Shown here piece after piece: positions 1-11,375 of a DNA stretch of 64,000 bases. Within the stretch, counting starts at the first letter, position 1, and every line of letters starts with the position of its first letter. The notes under the pieces were generated by a model. That model was not told where the DNA came from. It worked only from the letters and a program-made list of their open reading frames with translations, and made no database searches. A program made the translations under genes and the position numbers. The DNA is taken from the NCBI GenBank assembly GCA_036346395.1, contig CM070596.1, positions 21,924,177 to 21,988,176 of the forward strand, in the 5' to 3' direction. Source of the stretch: Hsuehochloa calcarea. Lineage: Eukaryota > Streptophyta > Magnoliopsida > Poales > Poaceae.

Positions 1-3000
1 TCCATATGAAACATGGTGATGGATACCCTCCTATCACATGGCTAACCGCCCAATTTTACCACAAGGATTAACCATCCTCAAATCATTTGCAAAAATTATT
101 TTAAAACAAAATCAAAGTCTAACTTTGAGTGGCTTTGCTCAGCATGTCCATGACCGTGGACACGGCTATTGAATAGTTTTACACTCTGCGGAGGTTGTAC
201 AACTTTACCCACAAGAGATAATCAACTTTTAATGTCCGTCGACACACTTAGTAGGTGTGCGACTAAGTGATTATCACGAGACCTTTACAATCGTCATTCC
301 AAAGTAGTCATGCCCGCTAAGGTTTCACTTCCTTTGGATTAACCATCCGCTAGAAGCCCCTCTTGCGCTAAGGTTTCACTTCCATTGGGTTAACCACCCA
401 CGGAAACCCCTCTTGCACCAAGTGGAATCTTGTCTAACCGACACCCACACACCAAAATGGCACAACTAACAATGGAGCGTTGCAAATTATTCACCTAGCT
501 TTGTCCCATTCCAGACTTGTGGTAGTACGGTGGAGCTTTGCAAGATGCGGCTCGAAGACCGGTCCTTAACTGACTTGGGCGACTTTCAAAATAACCCCTG
601 GGCCTCAATCCTACCCAGATTGAGCCCGTGCATAAACCTGCACCCACCAAGCATCCAGTTCGCCCAAGTACAAACCAACTTTTCATTCATTTTTTTCTTT
701 TCAAAGTCATTTGCAAAATCTTCCATGACAAACCAATGCCATAGGGTTTTAAACAATAGTTAATCATTTGGCTAAAATTTCCAAAACTAAACATTTTTGG
801 TCTAAGCATGTCTTTGCATAATTTTTCCCAAAATGTTCTAGTCATACTATTGTATAAACTAGATTTTCATCTAAGGTGTCAAGGTACGTTTGATTCAATA
901 ACAAAGTGGGCTATACAATGGCAATGGGAATAACTATAATTTAAAAACAGGTATTTAAATTACTTGAATAGAAATAGCATGCAATAATAATTTAAAACAG
1001 AATTTAAATAATTTGAAATATTGGGATCAAATATGATCAAAGGTATAACTTGCCTTGCTTGGTTATATGTTATTCTCATACGGTGTCGAATCTGACTCTC
1101 CGAAGTCGTCGAAATCTATACGCGTACATAAGCCAAATTCAAACAAAATCCAAATAAAATCCAAAAATTATAAAATAAATACTATAAGGAAGATATCTAC
1201 TTTATATGAATATAGGAATTTTAATCGATGGAATCGGAGTTCGTATGAGGGAGAACGAAATTCCGGAAGGGAGAGTGAATAGTAGTTTGCATGGCACTAT
1301 TCATTTCCATGCATACGTGAATAGTGTAATGAGCGGAAGAACTGGCCGTGCAGGCGATAGGAATAGAGAGATGGCCGACGGACAACGAATATGGAATCTT
1401 GGCGATGCACTCTACCCAACGGTAGCGATTCGCCGGCGGACGACCGATCATGCGGCGCAAAATAGAAAAACAGCTTTAATATAATAAAAACTGGAAATTA
1501 CAAAATAAATACTCAAAAATAAAGGATGAATTTAGATGATTTTACGGTAAAATTATCAGATTCGGAGTTTGCATTAGAAAGCAATGAATTTGAATGAATT
1601 TCACAACCTAATTTAGTTTGCACAGTACATGACTAATAACTAGTAAGCTACTGTTCATCTTCTCGAGAAGCGAAGCAACAGAGAAAGGAGGAAGGTGATG
1701 GCGCCAGGGAAAGAGAGGAAGGGTGGCGGAAATTACAAAATGGATTGCCGACGTCGAGACGAAGCCCATGGAGGTGACGGCCTTGATCGGGGACGACGGC
1801 GACGGCGGGCAGCCGGAAGCCGTCGGCCATGGAAGTGGGCGGAGCTCCGCGATCTTTTGACGGCGAAGGCATGGATGCATAGAGTACGACGTCGCGGTGC
1901 CGACGGTGGTGGCGAAGTGGCGGCGCTCCACCGAGGCGACGCACGGGGAGGAAGAACGAAGAACCGACGGCGAACTTCAAATCGCAAATGTGGCCAAACC
2001 AAGGGGAGAGGGAGGAGAGGCTTTGGGGATGAGTTGAGGGTGGAGAGGACCTCTGGTGGTCACTTTTATAGTGGAGGGTGGCGGATTGATGAGCAATTGC
2101 GAAAATAAAAGCTTGATTTTGGTGCCATAAAGACCACATGAAAACTGAAAACTGCTCTTAATTCACAAGAATAAATGGCCAATTGATGGTGTAGTAACGT
2201 AGAGGAAGTTAATACGGACGTTTGGCATCCAACGGTTCGAATTTGGTGCATTGAGTGCAAAGATATGATGAGAGAGGTGAACTGCTACGACCATTAATGG
2301 AGCTTGGAGCTCGTTCATGGCTACTACCGGTGGCGAGGGCAAGGGTGGCCGTGCCGGGAAGGTGGCGGCGGGATGTGGGGTGGTCTCTGGCCGGCAATGG
2401 CTGGTGTGGCACCGCCATGGATAGTTGAAGGGCAAAAAATGTCTGAGAGAGGAGTGGAGCTCTCTGTTGGCAAAGGTTGAAGATGATGTAAATGCAAGAC
2501 ATAAAATAGAGAGAGAGAGGATATTCTAATCAATACAAATGAATTGCTTGGTTGGTAGTGCATGCATGGGAATTAAGTGTGCTCGGCTGGGAGCAATTGA
2601 GGATGGGTTTCCGGCCAGGAACTTTCCAAAATTTTTATTTTCTGATTTTTTTTTATTAAATAATTTTCGAAATTCAAATTAACCACAAATTGAGAGTACT
2701 TTAGAAAATAGTAAAAAGAGGCTAAAAATTCCCAAAAAAATTCTAGAATTATTTTGGACTCTTTAAAAATAATTCCAACTTAAAGTTGGCTTTTATTTTT
2801 AATTTTATTTTTCAGAAAATAGGAAAAGCCTTTTTAAATACCAGAAAATCCCAGAAATTAATTAAAACTTTATTTTTCAATTTAAATCCAATAAAATCAC
2901 AGAAAATCAAATAAACTCAATAAACATTCTTTTTGACATTAAAACCAAGAAATTAAATAATTAATTTTTTTTAACAGTGAAAACTATTTTTACGTTACAG

Positions 3001-3090
3001 TAAATAGAGAAAATCTTCGATAATAAGAAAATCAAATAAAATAATACTTTATTTATTTTTATTTTGGTAACAGAACTTTGGGATGTTACA
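1..3090 (-). repeat. LTR copy A (3' LTR) of the LARD-like element, truncated by window edge
   Basis: This stretch is nearly collinear with 4338-7403, with differences concentrated in small indels in the GC-rich section (about 1690-2050 against 6020-6380). It ends ...TTTGGGATGTTACA at 3090. The AT-rich part 2640-3080 is almost identical in both copies. Overlapping open frames around 1648-2139 are not genes: they are not maintained as the same frame in the other copy. Confidence 0.82.
2064..2070 (-). promoter_or_regulatory. TATA box of LTR copy A
   Basis: The plus strand reads TTTTATA, giving TATAAAA on the minus strand, just upstream (minus sense) of the GC-rich leader. The same box is present in the other LTR at 6387-6393. 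It is the best candidate promoter for minus-strand transcription of the element. Confidence 0.5.
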
Positions 3091-3110
3091 AACTACCCCC
3101 CTTAGAAGGA
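3091..3110 (-). other. Polypurine tract of the LARD-like element
   Basis: On the minus strand this reads TCCTTCTAAGGGGGGTAGTT, immediately before the LTR start TGTAACATCCC. It is the expected plus-strand primer position for a minus-oriented LTR element. Confidence 0.65.
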
Positions 3111-3837
3111 ATCTCGTCCCCGAGATTCGGAGAAGCTAGAAAGAAAGAAGATGGACATAGGATAAAGAAATTGAGACAGAGAGTCTGTCTTCAAATTGGT
3201 TAGGGTCTTGAGTTGTTCGAGGTTTTGAAGCATCAATTCGTCATTCCGTGCATCGATAGGTCGAAGTCAATGGATTGTTAGAGAAGAGAGAATAGCAAGG
3301 GATGAGAAAGAAAGCTACGAGATGAGAAGAGTACCCATTTAAAGCAAGCGTTGTACACGAGATCAAAGGATCTACGTCGACGCACCAAAAAAAAACAATA
3401 CGATACAAGATAAGAACAATACAACGTTCTACTCGATCAATACTCATAAGTTGGTGAAAGCACTCAATACAGAATGAGTCTTGGCAAACTTAGACTATAT
3501 GGTTAGGTGACATCGCAATCTTGATAAATCTTGCATGTTGTCCTTGAATGACTTGACGACCTTACGATGTTTTCTTGAAGGTTCTGGTCTTGCGGTCTTG
3601 AGCGTAATGGTAAGAACGTGTTGACCATCTATAGAAGCTTTTCAAGGAAAGAGGATCCATTTAACATTATAAAATGGTGAAGAGAGAATTAGATAAGAAA
3701 GAATACCATGAAGGAACTAAAGATAGATAGATGACCAAGATGAGGAAAGAACAATTTATTTTTCTTGTTATATAAAATAAGTTTTGAAGTTTTCAACTAA
3801 CGTCCATTCTAAATAGGTCACGACCTACGATCGACAT

Positions 3838-3849
3838 GGCTCGATACCA
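3838..3849 (-). other. Primer-binding site, methionine-tRNA-like
   Basis: The minus strand reads TGGTATCGAGCC, close to the TGGTATCAGAGC used by many plant LTR elements. The same CGAGC variant occurs in the TRIM at 10690-11375. About 17 nt separate it from the inferred LTR end, which is longer than usual, so the exact LTR edge is uncertain. Confidence 0.55.
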
Positions 3850-3866
3850 TTTACGCCGGACCGGGA

Positions 3867-6800
3867 GTAACACCCGAATCCTCTGTGCATTTCTGAACTA
3901 GTCCCATGATCAGTAGCTAGTTCGCACAGTAAATAGATATGGTAACATCCATAAATCGCACAACTTTATTAATAAATATCAGAGTTGATTACAAGAAAGG
4001 CTTACAAGCCAACATTAAACAAACACAATGAAGGCGAAGAAGTAGTGGAGTCGGTGATCGCCCACAGCAATCGATTGGGTAGCGGCCTAGTCGTCGAGAT
4101 CCAAGTTCTTCTCCTCTGAAATTTATTTGCATGAAGCAAGGGTGAGCACAACTACAGTGCTCGCAAGTTACACCCAATAACAGAGTTAATGCATGCATGG
4201 ATATATCAAAGGAAAGTTTATTGGTTGAATTTGCATAAAGCAATGTTTTCTTTAAATATTTGTTACTAAGTTCCAAAGCAGTTATTCTATAACTAAAATT
4301 CATTTTATAAATTCTCAAGTTTTATAGTAGGATAACCTCCATATGAAACATGGTGATGGATACCCTCCTATCACATGGCTAACCGCCCAATTTTACCACA
4401 AGGATTAACCATCCTCAAATCATTTGCAAAAATTATTTTTAAAACAAAATCAAAGTCTAACTTTGAGTGGCTTTGCTCGACATGTCCATGACCGTGGACA
4501 CGGCTATTCGAATAGTTTTACACTCTGCAGAGGTTGTACAACTTTACCCACAAGAGATAATCAACTTTTAATGTCCGTCGACACACTTAGTAGGTGTGCG
4601 ACTAAGTGATTATCACGAGACCTTTACAATCGTCATTCCAAAGTAGTCATGCCCGCTAAGGTTTCACTTCCTTTGGATTAACCATCCGCTAGAAGCCCCT
4701 CTTGCGCTAAGGTTTCACTTCCATTGGGTTAACCACCCACGGAAACCCCTCTTGCACCAAGTGGGAATCTTGTCTAACCGACACCCACACACCAAAATGG
4801 CACAACTAACAATGGAACGTTGCAAATTATTCAGCCTAGCCTGTCCCATTCCAGACTTGTGGTAGTACGGTGGAGTTTTGCAAGATGCGGCTCGAAGACC
4901 GGTCCTTAACTGACTTGGGCGACTTTCAAAATAACCCATGGGCCTCAATCCTACCAGTTGAGCCCTGCATAAACTGCACCCACCAAGCATCCATTCGCCC
5001 AAGTACAAACCAACTTTTCATTCATTTTTTTCTTTTCAAAGTCATTTGCAAAATCTTCCATGACAAACCAATGCCATAGGGTTTTAAACAATAGTTAATC
5101 ATTTGGCTAAAATTTCCAAAACTAAACATTTTTGGTCTAAGCATGTCTTTGCATAATTTTTCCCAAAATGTTCTAGTCATACTATTGTATAAACTAGATT
5201 TTCATCTAAGGTGTCAAGGTACGTTTGATTCAATAACAAAGTGGGCTATACAATGGCAATGGGAATAACTATAATTTAAAAAAATTATTTAAATTACTTG
5301 AATAGAAATAGCATGCAATAATAATTTAAAACAGAATTTAAATAATTTGAAATATTGGGATCAAATATGATCAAAGGTATAACTTGCCTTGCTTGGTTAT
5401 ATGTTATTCTCATACGATTATCGAATCCGACTCTCAAAGTCGTCGAAATCTATCTGCATTACATAAGCCAAATTCAAACAAAATCCAAATAAAATCCAAA
5501 ATTATAAAATAAATACTATAAGGAAGATATCTACTTTATATGAATATAGGAATTTTAATCGATGGAATCGGAGTTCGTATGAGGAGAAACGAAATTCGGA
5601 AGGAGAGTGAATAGTAGTTTGCATGGCACTATTCATTTCCATGCATACGTGAATAGTGTAATGGCGGAAGAACTGGCCGTGCGACGATAGGAATAGAGAG
5701 ATGGCCGACGGACAACGAATATGGAATCTTGGCGATGCACTCTACCCAACGGTAGCGATTCGCGGCGACGACCGATCAGCGGCGGCACGCAAATAGAAAA
5801 AACGACTTTAATATAATAAAACTGGAAATTACAAAATAAATACTCAAAAATAAAGGATGAATTTAGATGATTTTACGAGTAAAATTATCGGATTCGGAGT
5901 TTGCATTAGAAACAATGAATTTCGAATGAATTTCACAACCTAATTTAGTTTGCACAAGACATGACTAATAACTAGTAAGCTACTGTTCATCTTCTCGAGA
6001 AGCGAAGCAACAGAGAAAGGAGGAAGGTGATGGCGCCGGGAAAGAGAGGAAGGGTGGCGGAAATTACCAAAATGGATTGCCGTCGAGGCGAAGCCCATGG
6101 AGGTGACGGCGCGATCGGGACGGCCGGCGGCAGCGGCGGCGGCGCGGAAGCCGTCGGCCATGGAAGTGGCGGGAGCTCGGCGATCTTTTGACGGCGAAGG
6201 CATGGATGCGTGAAATCTGACGTCGCGGTGCCGGCGGTGGTGGCGAAAGTGGCGCTCCACCGGGCGACGACGGGAGGAAGAACGAAGAACCGACGCGAAC
6301 TTCAAATCGCAAATGTGGCCAAACCAAGGGGAGAGGAGGAGAGGCTTTGGGGATGAGTTGAGGTGGAGAGGACCTCCGGTGGTCGCTTTTATAGTGGAGG
6401 GTGGCGGATTGATGAGCAATTGCGAAAATAAAAGCTTGATTTTGGTGCCATAAAGACCACATGAAAACTGAAAACTGCTCTTAATTCACAAGAATAAATG
6501 GCCAATTGATGGTGTAGTAACGTAGAGGAAGTTAATACGGACGTTTGGCATCAACAGTTCGAATTTGGTGCATTGAGTGCAAAGATATGATGAGAGAGGT
6601 GAACTATGACCATTAATGGAGCTTGGAGCTCGTTCATAGCTACTGTGGCGAGGGGGCGGCGGTGGCGTGGCCAGGAAGGTGGCGGGGGATGTGGGGTGGT
6701 CTCGGCGGCGGCAATGGTGGTGTGGCATTGCCATGGATAGTTGAAGGGCAAAAAAATGTCTGAGAGGAGTGGAGCTCTCTGTTGGCAAAGGTTGAAGATG

Positions 6801-7403
6801 ATGTAAATGCAAGACATAAAATAGAGAGAGAGGATATTCTAATCAATACAAATGAATTGCTTGGTTGGTAGTGCATGCATGGGAATTAAGTGTGCTCGGC
6901 TGGGAGCAATTGAGGATGGGTTTCCGGCCGGGAACTTTCCAAAATTTTTATTTTCTGATTTTTTTTTATTAAATAATTTTCGAAATTCAAATTAACCATA
7001 AATTGAGAGTACTTTAGAAAATAGTAAAAAGAGGCTAAAAATTCCCAAAAAAATTCTAGAATTATTTTGGACTTTTTAAAAATAATTCCAACTTAAAGTT
7101 GGCTTTTATTTTTAATTTTATTTTTCAGAAAAAAGGAAAAGCCTTTTTAAATACCAGAAAATCCCATAAATTAATTAAAACTTTATTTTTCAATTTAAAT
7201 CCAATAAAATCACAGAAAATCAAATAAACTCAATAAACATTCTTTTTGACATTAAAACCAAGAAATTAAATAATTAATTTTTTTTAACAGTGAAAACTAT
7301 TTTTACGTTACAGTAAATAGAGAAAATCTTCGATAATAAGAAAATCAAATAAAATAATACTTTATTTATTTTTATTTTGGTAACAGAACTTTGGGATGTT
7401 ACA
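3867..7403 (-). repeat. LTR copy B (5' LTR) of the LARD-like element
   Basis: This is a full-length LTR of about 3.5 kb, read 5' to 3' on the minus strand. The right edge is sharp (...GGGATGTTACA at 7403). The left edge is inferred from a GTAACACCC string at 3867, near the primer-binding site. The copy matches 1-3090 from position 4338 onward. The section 3867-4337 has no counterpart in the window because copy A is cut by the window edge. Confidence 0.72.
6387..6393 (-). promoter_or_regulatory. TATA box of LTR copy B
   Basis: Plus strand TTTTATA gives TATAAAA on the minus strand, the same position and context as 2064-2070 in the sister LTR. As the 5' LTR, this copy would drive transcription of the element. 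Confidence 0.5.
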
Positions 7404-8335
7404 GTGTGTGACCCATTTGTGTTGGGCCTTAACGGGAGCCCATTTAAGTTAATCTTCTAGATGGTCTAAGCCTCCACTATAAATAGAGGAGGGAGGTGGC
7501 TGCACCCCCTTCAACCCTTTCATTATTGTTGAAACCCTAGTTTTGCTTAGGGAGAGGATCATTGAAGGTTAGAGTTCTAGAGAGTTTTGATTTGATTTCG
7601 TGCTCTTGGATTGAGCTTTGTCCTCCATTGATAGAGTGGCTGTAAACCCAAACCCTATCAAATCAATCTAATGAAAGTTTGCTCAAAGATGTGTCTCTTT
7701 TCCTTCCTTCTCTCTATTTGGTGATTTTGAGTCTTTGATTGATTTCTTCACGTGATCTAGCTTGCGGTGACATGTGGGAACACATTTAGGATCATCTTGA
7801 TCATCAATCACCCACGAGCAAGTTTTTGGATCTAGTTTTCGTTTTGACTCGGTTTTGAACCATCCTCCTCTCAAACGGAAAAAGACCGTAACTTTTCCAA
7901 GGATATTCACGATCTTCGATTGGAATAGGTTCCTGACATCCTAGAGAAGGTGTGTTCCAAGTTTCATCAAGTTTGGAGTTGTAGATCAAAAGTTACATCT
8001 ATTTGTAACTTTATTTTTTGGGCTATTTTTACTGTTCATCAGACTGGAGGTCAGACCGCCCTAGGTGACCGGTCCGACCGCCCAAGGTGACCAGTCCGAC
8101 CGCCATTAACACAGAGGTCAGACCGCCCAACACTTAGAATTTTAGCCCATGTTGATTTTGGTTGTTTTGCTTCGGGGTTTAGATTGGATTCAATACTAGT
8201 CTTCCGCTGTACCGGTATATTGATCTTCATAGCTTCCATAGCTATTAGAGTGAAATTTGTATTGAATCTGATCTTGGTTGAAAAAGTTAGCGTGCTCCCA
8301 TTCACCCCCCCTCTAGTTGCCTTTTCGGTCCAACA
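7404..8335 (+). repeat. 3' part of a Ty1/copia LTR (relative of the copia-1/copia-2 LTRs)
   Basis: The sequence follows the copia-1 LTR from its GTGTGTGA(T/C)CC section onward: the GGGCCTTAACGGGAGCCCA block, a TATA box, the leader, GGTCNGACC repeats at 8048-8125, and the CGGTCCAACA end at 8335. No primer-binding site follows, so this is a 3' LTR or a solo LTR. The next five bases, TATAC, would be its duplication. The 5' part is missing because the LARD-like element inserted at 7404 and the rest is outside the window. Confidence 0.8.
7479..7486 (+). promoter_or_regulatory. TATA box in the copia LTR fragment
   Basis: TATAAATA within CTCCACTATAAATAG, equivalent to 35015-35022 in the copia-1 3' LTR and 36420-36427 in copia-2. 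Confidence 0.6.
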
Positions 8336-8510
8336 TATACAAGATTGTTAGCTATTACGCTAAAATGTATAGTGGTACTGAGGTTTTAGCTGTCAGCATT
8401 AGGGTATATTCTCAGGGTCAAAAAGATAGGGATAGCGTGAAATACCCATCTATTTATGATAGTGATATCATACTAAACATATACTTGACATTGCAAGGAG
8501 AGAAGAACCT
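8336..8510. other. Unassigned stretch between the copia LTR fragment and the GC-rich minisatellite
   Basis: An open plus-strand frame runs from inside the LTR end through this stretch into the minisatellite (about 8317-8742). Its translation contains the string MYSGTEVLAVSIRVYS, which I do not recognise. By position it should belong to CACTA-1 on the side of its missing second gene, but it does not resemble the second gene of CACTA-2. It could be captured sequence or an unrelated remnant. Confidence 0.3.
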
Positions 8511-8520
8511 TAGCGTGGTG

Positions 8521-8690
8521 CCGGATCGGGGGAGATGGCGTTGGGTGGTGCCGGATCGAGGGAGGCGGCGTTGGGTGGCACCGGAACAGGGGAGGCGGCG
8601 TTGGGTGGCGCCGGATCGAGGCGCGTTGGGTGGCGCCAGAGCAGGGGCGGCGTTGGGTGGCGCCGGATCGGGGGAGGCGGCGATTCTGGG
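8521..8690. repeat. 30-bp GC-rich minisatellite, about six units
   Basis: Units begin CCGGATCGGGGGAGGCGGCG or close variants at 8521, 8551, 8581, 8611, 8636 and 8663. Three are exactly 30 bp and the others are shortened to 25-28 bp. As 30 is a multiple of three, the plus frame gives a ten-residue repeat of the PDRGRRRWVA type. By position it corresponds to the GC-rich leader next to the internal repeat array of CACTA-2 (59460-59600). Confidence 0.8.
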
Positions 8691-8744
8691 AAGAACTAGG
8701 GTAATTGCACAACAATTCGAGTGGACCACTCATCTAGACTAACA

Positions 8745-8946
8745 TTACGGATGGTTCTTTAATAGAGCAAATGCGTGATGAGTTATCACAAACGGTTCTA
8801 TTAAAGAACCGTCTGTGATAACTCTAACATCACAGACGGTTCTTTAATGGAACCGTTTGTGATGTAGTTATCACAGACGGTTACATTAAAGAACCGTCTG
8901 TGATAACGACCATCACAGACAGTTCTATAATTGAACCATCTGTAAT
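8745..8946. repeat. Internal array of CACTA subterminal repeats (CACTA-1)
   Basis: There are at least seven copies, in both orientations, of the unit TATCACAGACGGTTC or close variants, forming hairpin-like pairs such as TTCTATTAAAGAA flanked by inverted units. Such repeats are the binding sites of the TNPA-type protein in En/Spm. Their place here, behind the transposase gene and not at an element end, matches the internal array at 59646-59885 in CACTA-2. Confidence 0.82.
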
Positions 8947-8959
8947 GTGCACAAATGGA

Positions 8960-9290
8960 CCACCAACTAATTACCGGTCTGACCGCCGCCAAATCGGTCA
9001 GACCACCAAGGGAGGCCGGTCCGACCGCCCGAGGCAAATTGACCCACACCAAAAATGTGCTTCTCTGGAATAAACGGTGAAACTACCGCACAGAAAATCA
9101 TTTCAAAGGGAAATTGGTCGGACCGCCCAACACACCGCAGTTTGACCGATTTAGCACCGGTCAGACCGCCAGACCACAGAAGCAATGCACTTTTAACTTT
9201 GCTCAAATGGCAAAACACATTTGCTCATTTGTGTGCATTTTCAACAAGGTTTCAAAGATGATATTCTCAACAAGTTGACAACTCTAACAA
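8960..9290. other. GGTCNGACC-rich segment inside CACTA-1, absent from CACTA-2
   Basis: The piece contains several GGTCNGACC-type motifs (8980-9030 and 9115-9175) like those in the copia LTRs, separated by ordinary sequence. At the matching place in CACTA-2 (59880-60020) the array passes directly into the 3' part of the transposase region. No clear ends or target duplication could be found, so it may be an LTR remnant or captured sequence. Confidence 0.45.
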
Positions 9291-10689
9291 GTCTGCATTA
9301 ATATCAACATTAGAGATGGCAAGTCCATAACACATGATAATTCCACGTTGACATCACATTACAATGGAAGAACAAGTCCATAACACGTGACACGTTTCCA
9401 TGTTAACATCAAATTACAATGGAATACATGCTTAATTGAAATATAGTCCTTCATGATGATCGATGCGCATATAGCTAGCTTTCTCACTAGGTTCTTCCTC
9501 CAGTCTGATGCCGTCTCCGAAAGGAGGCAACTCGTCAAATTGATTGCACTCTTCCTTATCCACGACATTCTCAACTCCGACAATCCTTCTTTTCCCATGA
9601 AGAACTACGTGGCGGTTCTTATTTGCTGGATCCGTTACATAAAAACTTGAACAACTTGCTTAGCGAGTATGAATGGTTCATCCTTGTATCCGACATGTTT
9701 GTGGTCCACAGAAGTGACACCGTACTTTTCGACCTTCACGCCCTGCGGAAGTTTAACCCAATGACATCGGAACAGGGGGATCTTGAAAAGTACATAGTCG
9801 AGCTCCCAAATCTCCTCTATGAACCCATAGTACGAGTTCAACCCACGTGCCCCCGCGGTATTGAACCCCTTGTGAAATGCATCTATGCGGACACCACTGC
9901 TACGGGTTGTGCTCTTCCTATCTTTGAGCTCTTGTATAAAACGTGTACCCATTTATGTCGTATCCTTGCCATGTCACAATTGTAAATTTTGGCCCTTTGG
10001 CCAACCATAGCAGCGTTTCATCACTTGATGACCTCCCAACGAATCGCATCTTTAACCATTCGTTTAACCGACGGTTGTGGTATCTCGTTATCCAAACCTA
10101 CGACCGATCTGGATTCTGTTGGTGTACCTTGTCTTTGTGCTCGTCGATGTACGGGGATACTTGGGTCATGTGTTGCAAGACCATGAAATGAGCCTGCGCG
10201 TATGTATCTAGATCGGGAGTGATTGATTTCCTTCTGATCGTCCCGATACCCTCTAGTCTCCCCTCGTGACGAGATAGAGGCACACCTATCGGTTCCACCT
10301 GAGCCATGTAGTCGACACAGAACTCAATGACCTCTTCGGTTGCATAACCTTCAATGATACTGCCCTCCGACCGAGATTGATTCAGTACGTGGGACCAATC
10401 AAGCTATCACATACATTCTTCTCCACGTGCATGACGTCGATGCAGTTGCGAACTTCTAAGTGCTCCCTATAAGACAAGTCCCAAAAAATTGACCGCTTCT
10501 TCCAGATGTTTTTTTGAGGGGTCCTTAACTTACGTCCCTTTCCAAGCACAACAATGATATCCTTAACCATATCATAGACCTCTTTCCCTCTAAAAGCCCC
10601 TGGAGCTGAACCGTCTTCCTTATTTCCGTCGATTTTTTTCTTCATCTTGCGGTATGGGTAAATCCTGAGAAGGAACCTACGGTGACGCA

Positions 10690-10939
10690 TGTAACACCCT
10701 GATCCAAAATCGGCTCAATGCCCAGCCCACCATGGGGCGGACCCGCCCACACATAGCACCTCACTTACACTTTCGTCCTCGCTTCGTGTAAAAGGGTTAA
10801 CCCGGAGGTGCTACGTTTGGATCCAACAGGCATTATATACCACTACAACTCACTTGAGACAAGCAATGTGGGACTAATCCCACCACACAACTCCTCATGG
10901 GCCACATGGGCCACGCTACTAGCAGGCCGGGGTATTACA
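10690..10939 (-). repeat. TRIM LTR, left copy (3' LTR)
   Basis: 250 bp, TGTAACACCCTG to GGGGTATTACA. It differs from the right copy by a few single-base changes and short indels. Confidence 0.9.
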
Positions 10940-11117
10940 TTCACCCCCTTAAGTGGCGCCCTCGGCGACATACCGCATCTGCGGCAAATGCCCGAACCAC
11001 CCCTCGGTACGTCCGTGCGTCCGGTCGGCACATATGCCATGCCATGTGTCCACTCGGGCCCACATGCGCCATCGCCATATGCCGCGCCCATCCACCAGCG
11101 CGCGTCGGCGAGTTGAT

Positions 11118-11128
11118 GCTCGATACCA
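11118..11128 (-). other. TRIM primer-binding site
   Basis: Minus strand TGGTATCGAGC, two bases from the LTR end at 11131. It matches the start of the methionine-tRNA site with the CGAGC variant also seen in the LARD-like element. Confidence 0.7.
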
Positions 11129-11130
11129 TC

Positions 11131-11375
11131 TGTAACACCACGATCCAAAATCGGCTCAATGCCCAGCCCACCATGGGGCGGACCCGCCCACACATAGCAC
11201 CTTACTTACACTTTCGTCCTCGCCGTGTAAAGGGTTAACCGGAGGTGCTACGTTTGGATCAACAGGCATTATATACCACTACAACTCACTTGAGACAAGC
11301 AATGTGGGACTAATCCCACCACACAACTCCTCATGGGCCACATGGGCCACGCTACTAGCAGGCCGGGGTATTACA
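11131..11375 (-). repeat. TRIM LTR, right copy (5' LTR)
   Basis: 245 bp, direct repeat of 10690-10939, ending at the ACGCA duplication. Confidence 0.9.

Larger units (their letters stand above)
3091..3866 (-). other. Short non-coding internal domain of the LARD-like element
   Basis: About 776 bp lie between the two LTRs. Next to LTR A is a polypurine tract, read on the minus strand as AAGGGGGGTAGTT (3091-3103 region). Next to LTR B is a primer-binding-site-like string TGGTATCGAGCC. No open frame shows gag, protease, reverse transcriptase or integrase motifs. The tract holds purine-rich AAGAAAG-type sequence and nothing else I can recognise. Confidence 0.7.
1..7403 (-). mobile_element. Large non-coding LTR retrotransposon (LARD-like), left end outside window
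   Basis: Two long direct repeats (1-3090 and about 3867-7403) flank a short middle of about 776 bp. Read on the minus strand, the order is 5' LTR (right copy), a primer-binding site, a non-coding middle, a polypurine tract, and the 3' LTR (left copy). The LTR starts TGTAACATCCC on the minus strand. The first base of the window matches position 4338, so roughly 470 bp of the left LTR lie outside. No gag or pol is present, so the element must have depended on proteins from another, probably Ty3/gypsy, element. LARDs are the closest known class, although classical LARDs have a longer middle. The right end abuts a copia LTR fragment, suggesting insertion into it; the duplication would be GTGTG (7404-7408), but the left flank is not visible. 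Confidence 0.8.
10690..11375 (-). mobile_element. TRIM-type miniature LTR retrotransposon
   Basis: The 686-bp element sits in the CACTA-1 transposase and is flanked by ACGCA at 10685-10689 and 11376-11380; CACTA-2 carries the uninterrupted site near 61926. Two LTRs of about 250 bp (10690-10939 and 11131-11375) run TGTAACACC...GGTATTACA. Read on the minus strand, the 191-bp middle begins with a primer site TGGTATCGAGC and ends with a polypurine tract AAGGGGGTGAA. No coding capacity is present, as expected for TRIMs, which borrow proteins from other LTR elements. Confidence 0.92.

Noticed and set aside
1608..2563. Overlapping open frames of 60-163 codons on both strands
   Set aside because: They lie in the GC-rich leader of the LARD-like LTR; the equivalent frames at 5940-6876 in the sister copy are shifted by indels and share no protein motif.
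3241..3447. 68-codon minus frame in the LARD-like core
   Set aside because: It is hydrophobic and short, has no gag or pol motif, and the core is otherwise non-coding.
8745..8946. Regular repeats that could suggest a CRISPR array
   Set aside because: Units occur in both orientations with variable short spacers and match CACTA subterminal repeats; this is plant nuclear DNA.
10808..11238. Open frames of about 100 codons on both strands
   Set aside because: They lie within the TRIM, which is non-coding, and cross its LTR borders.
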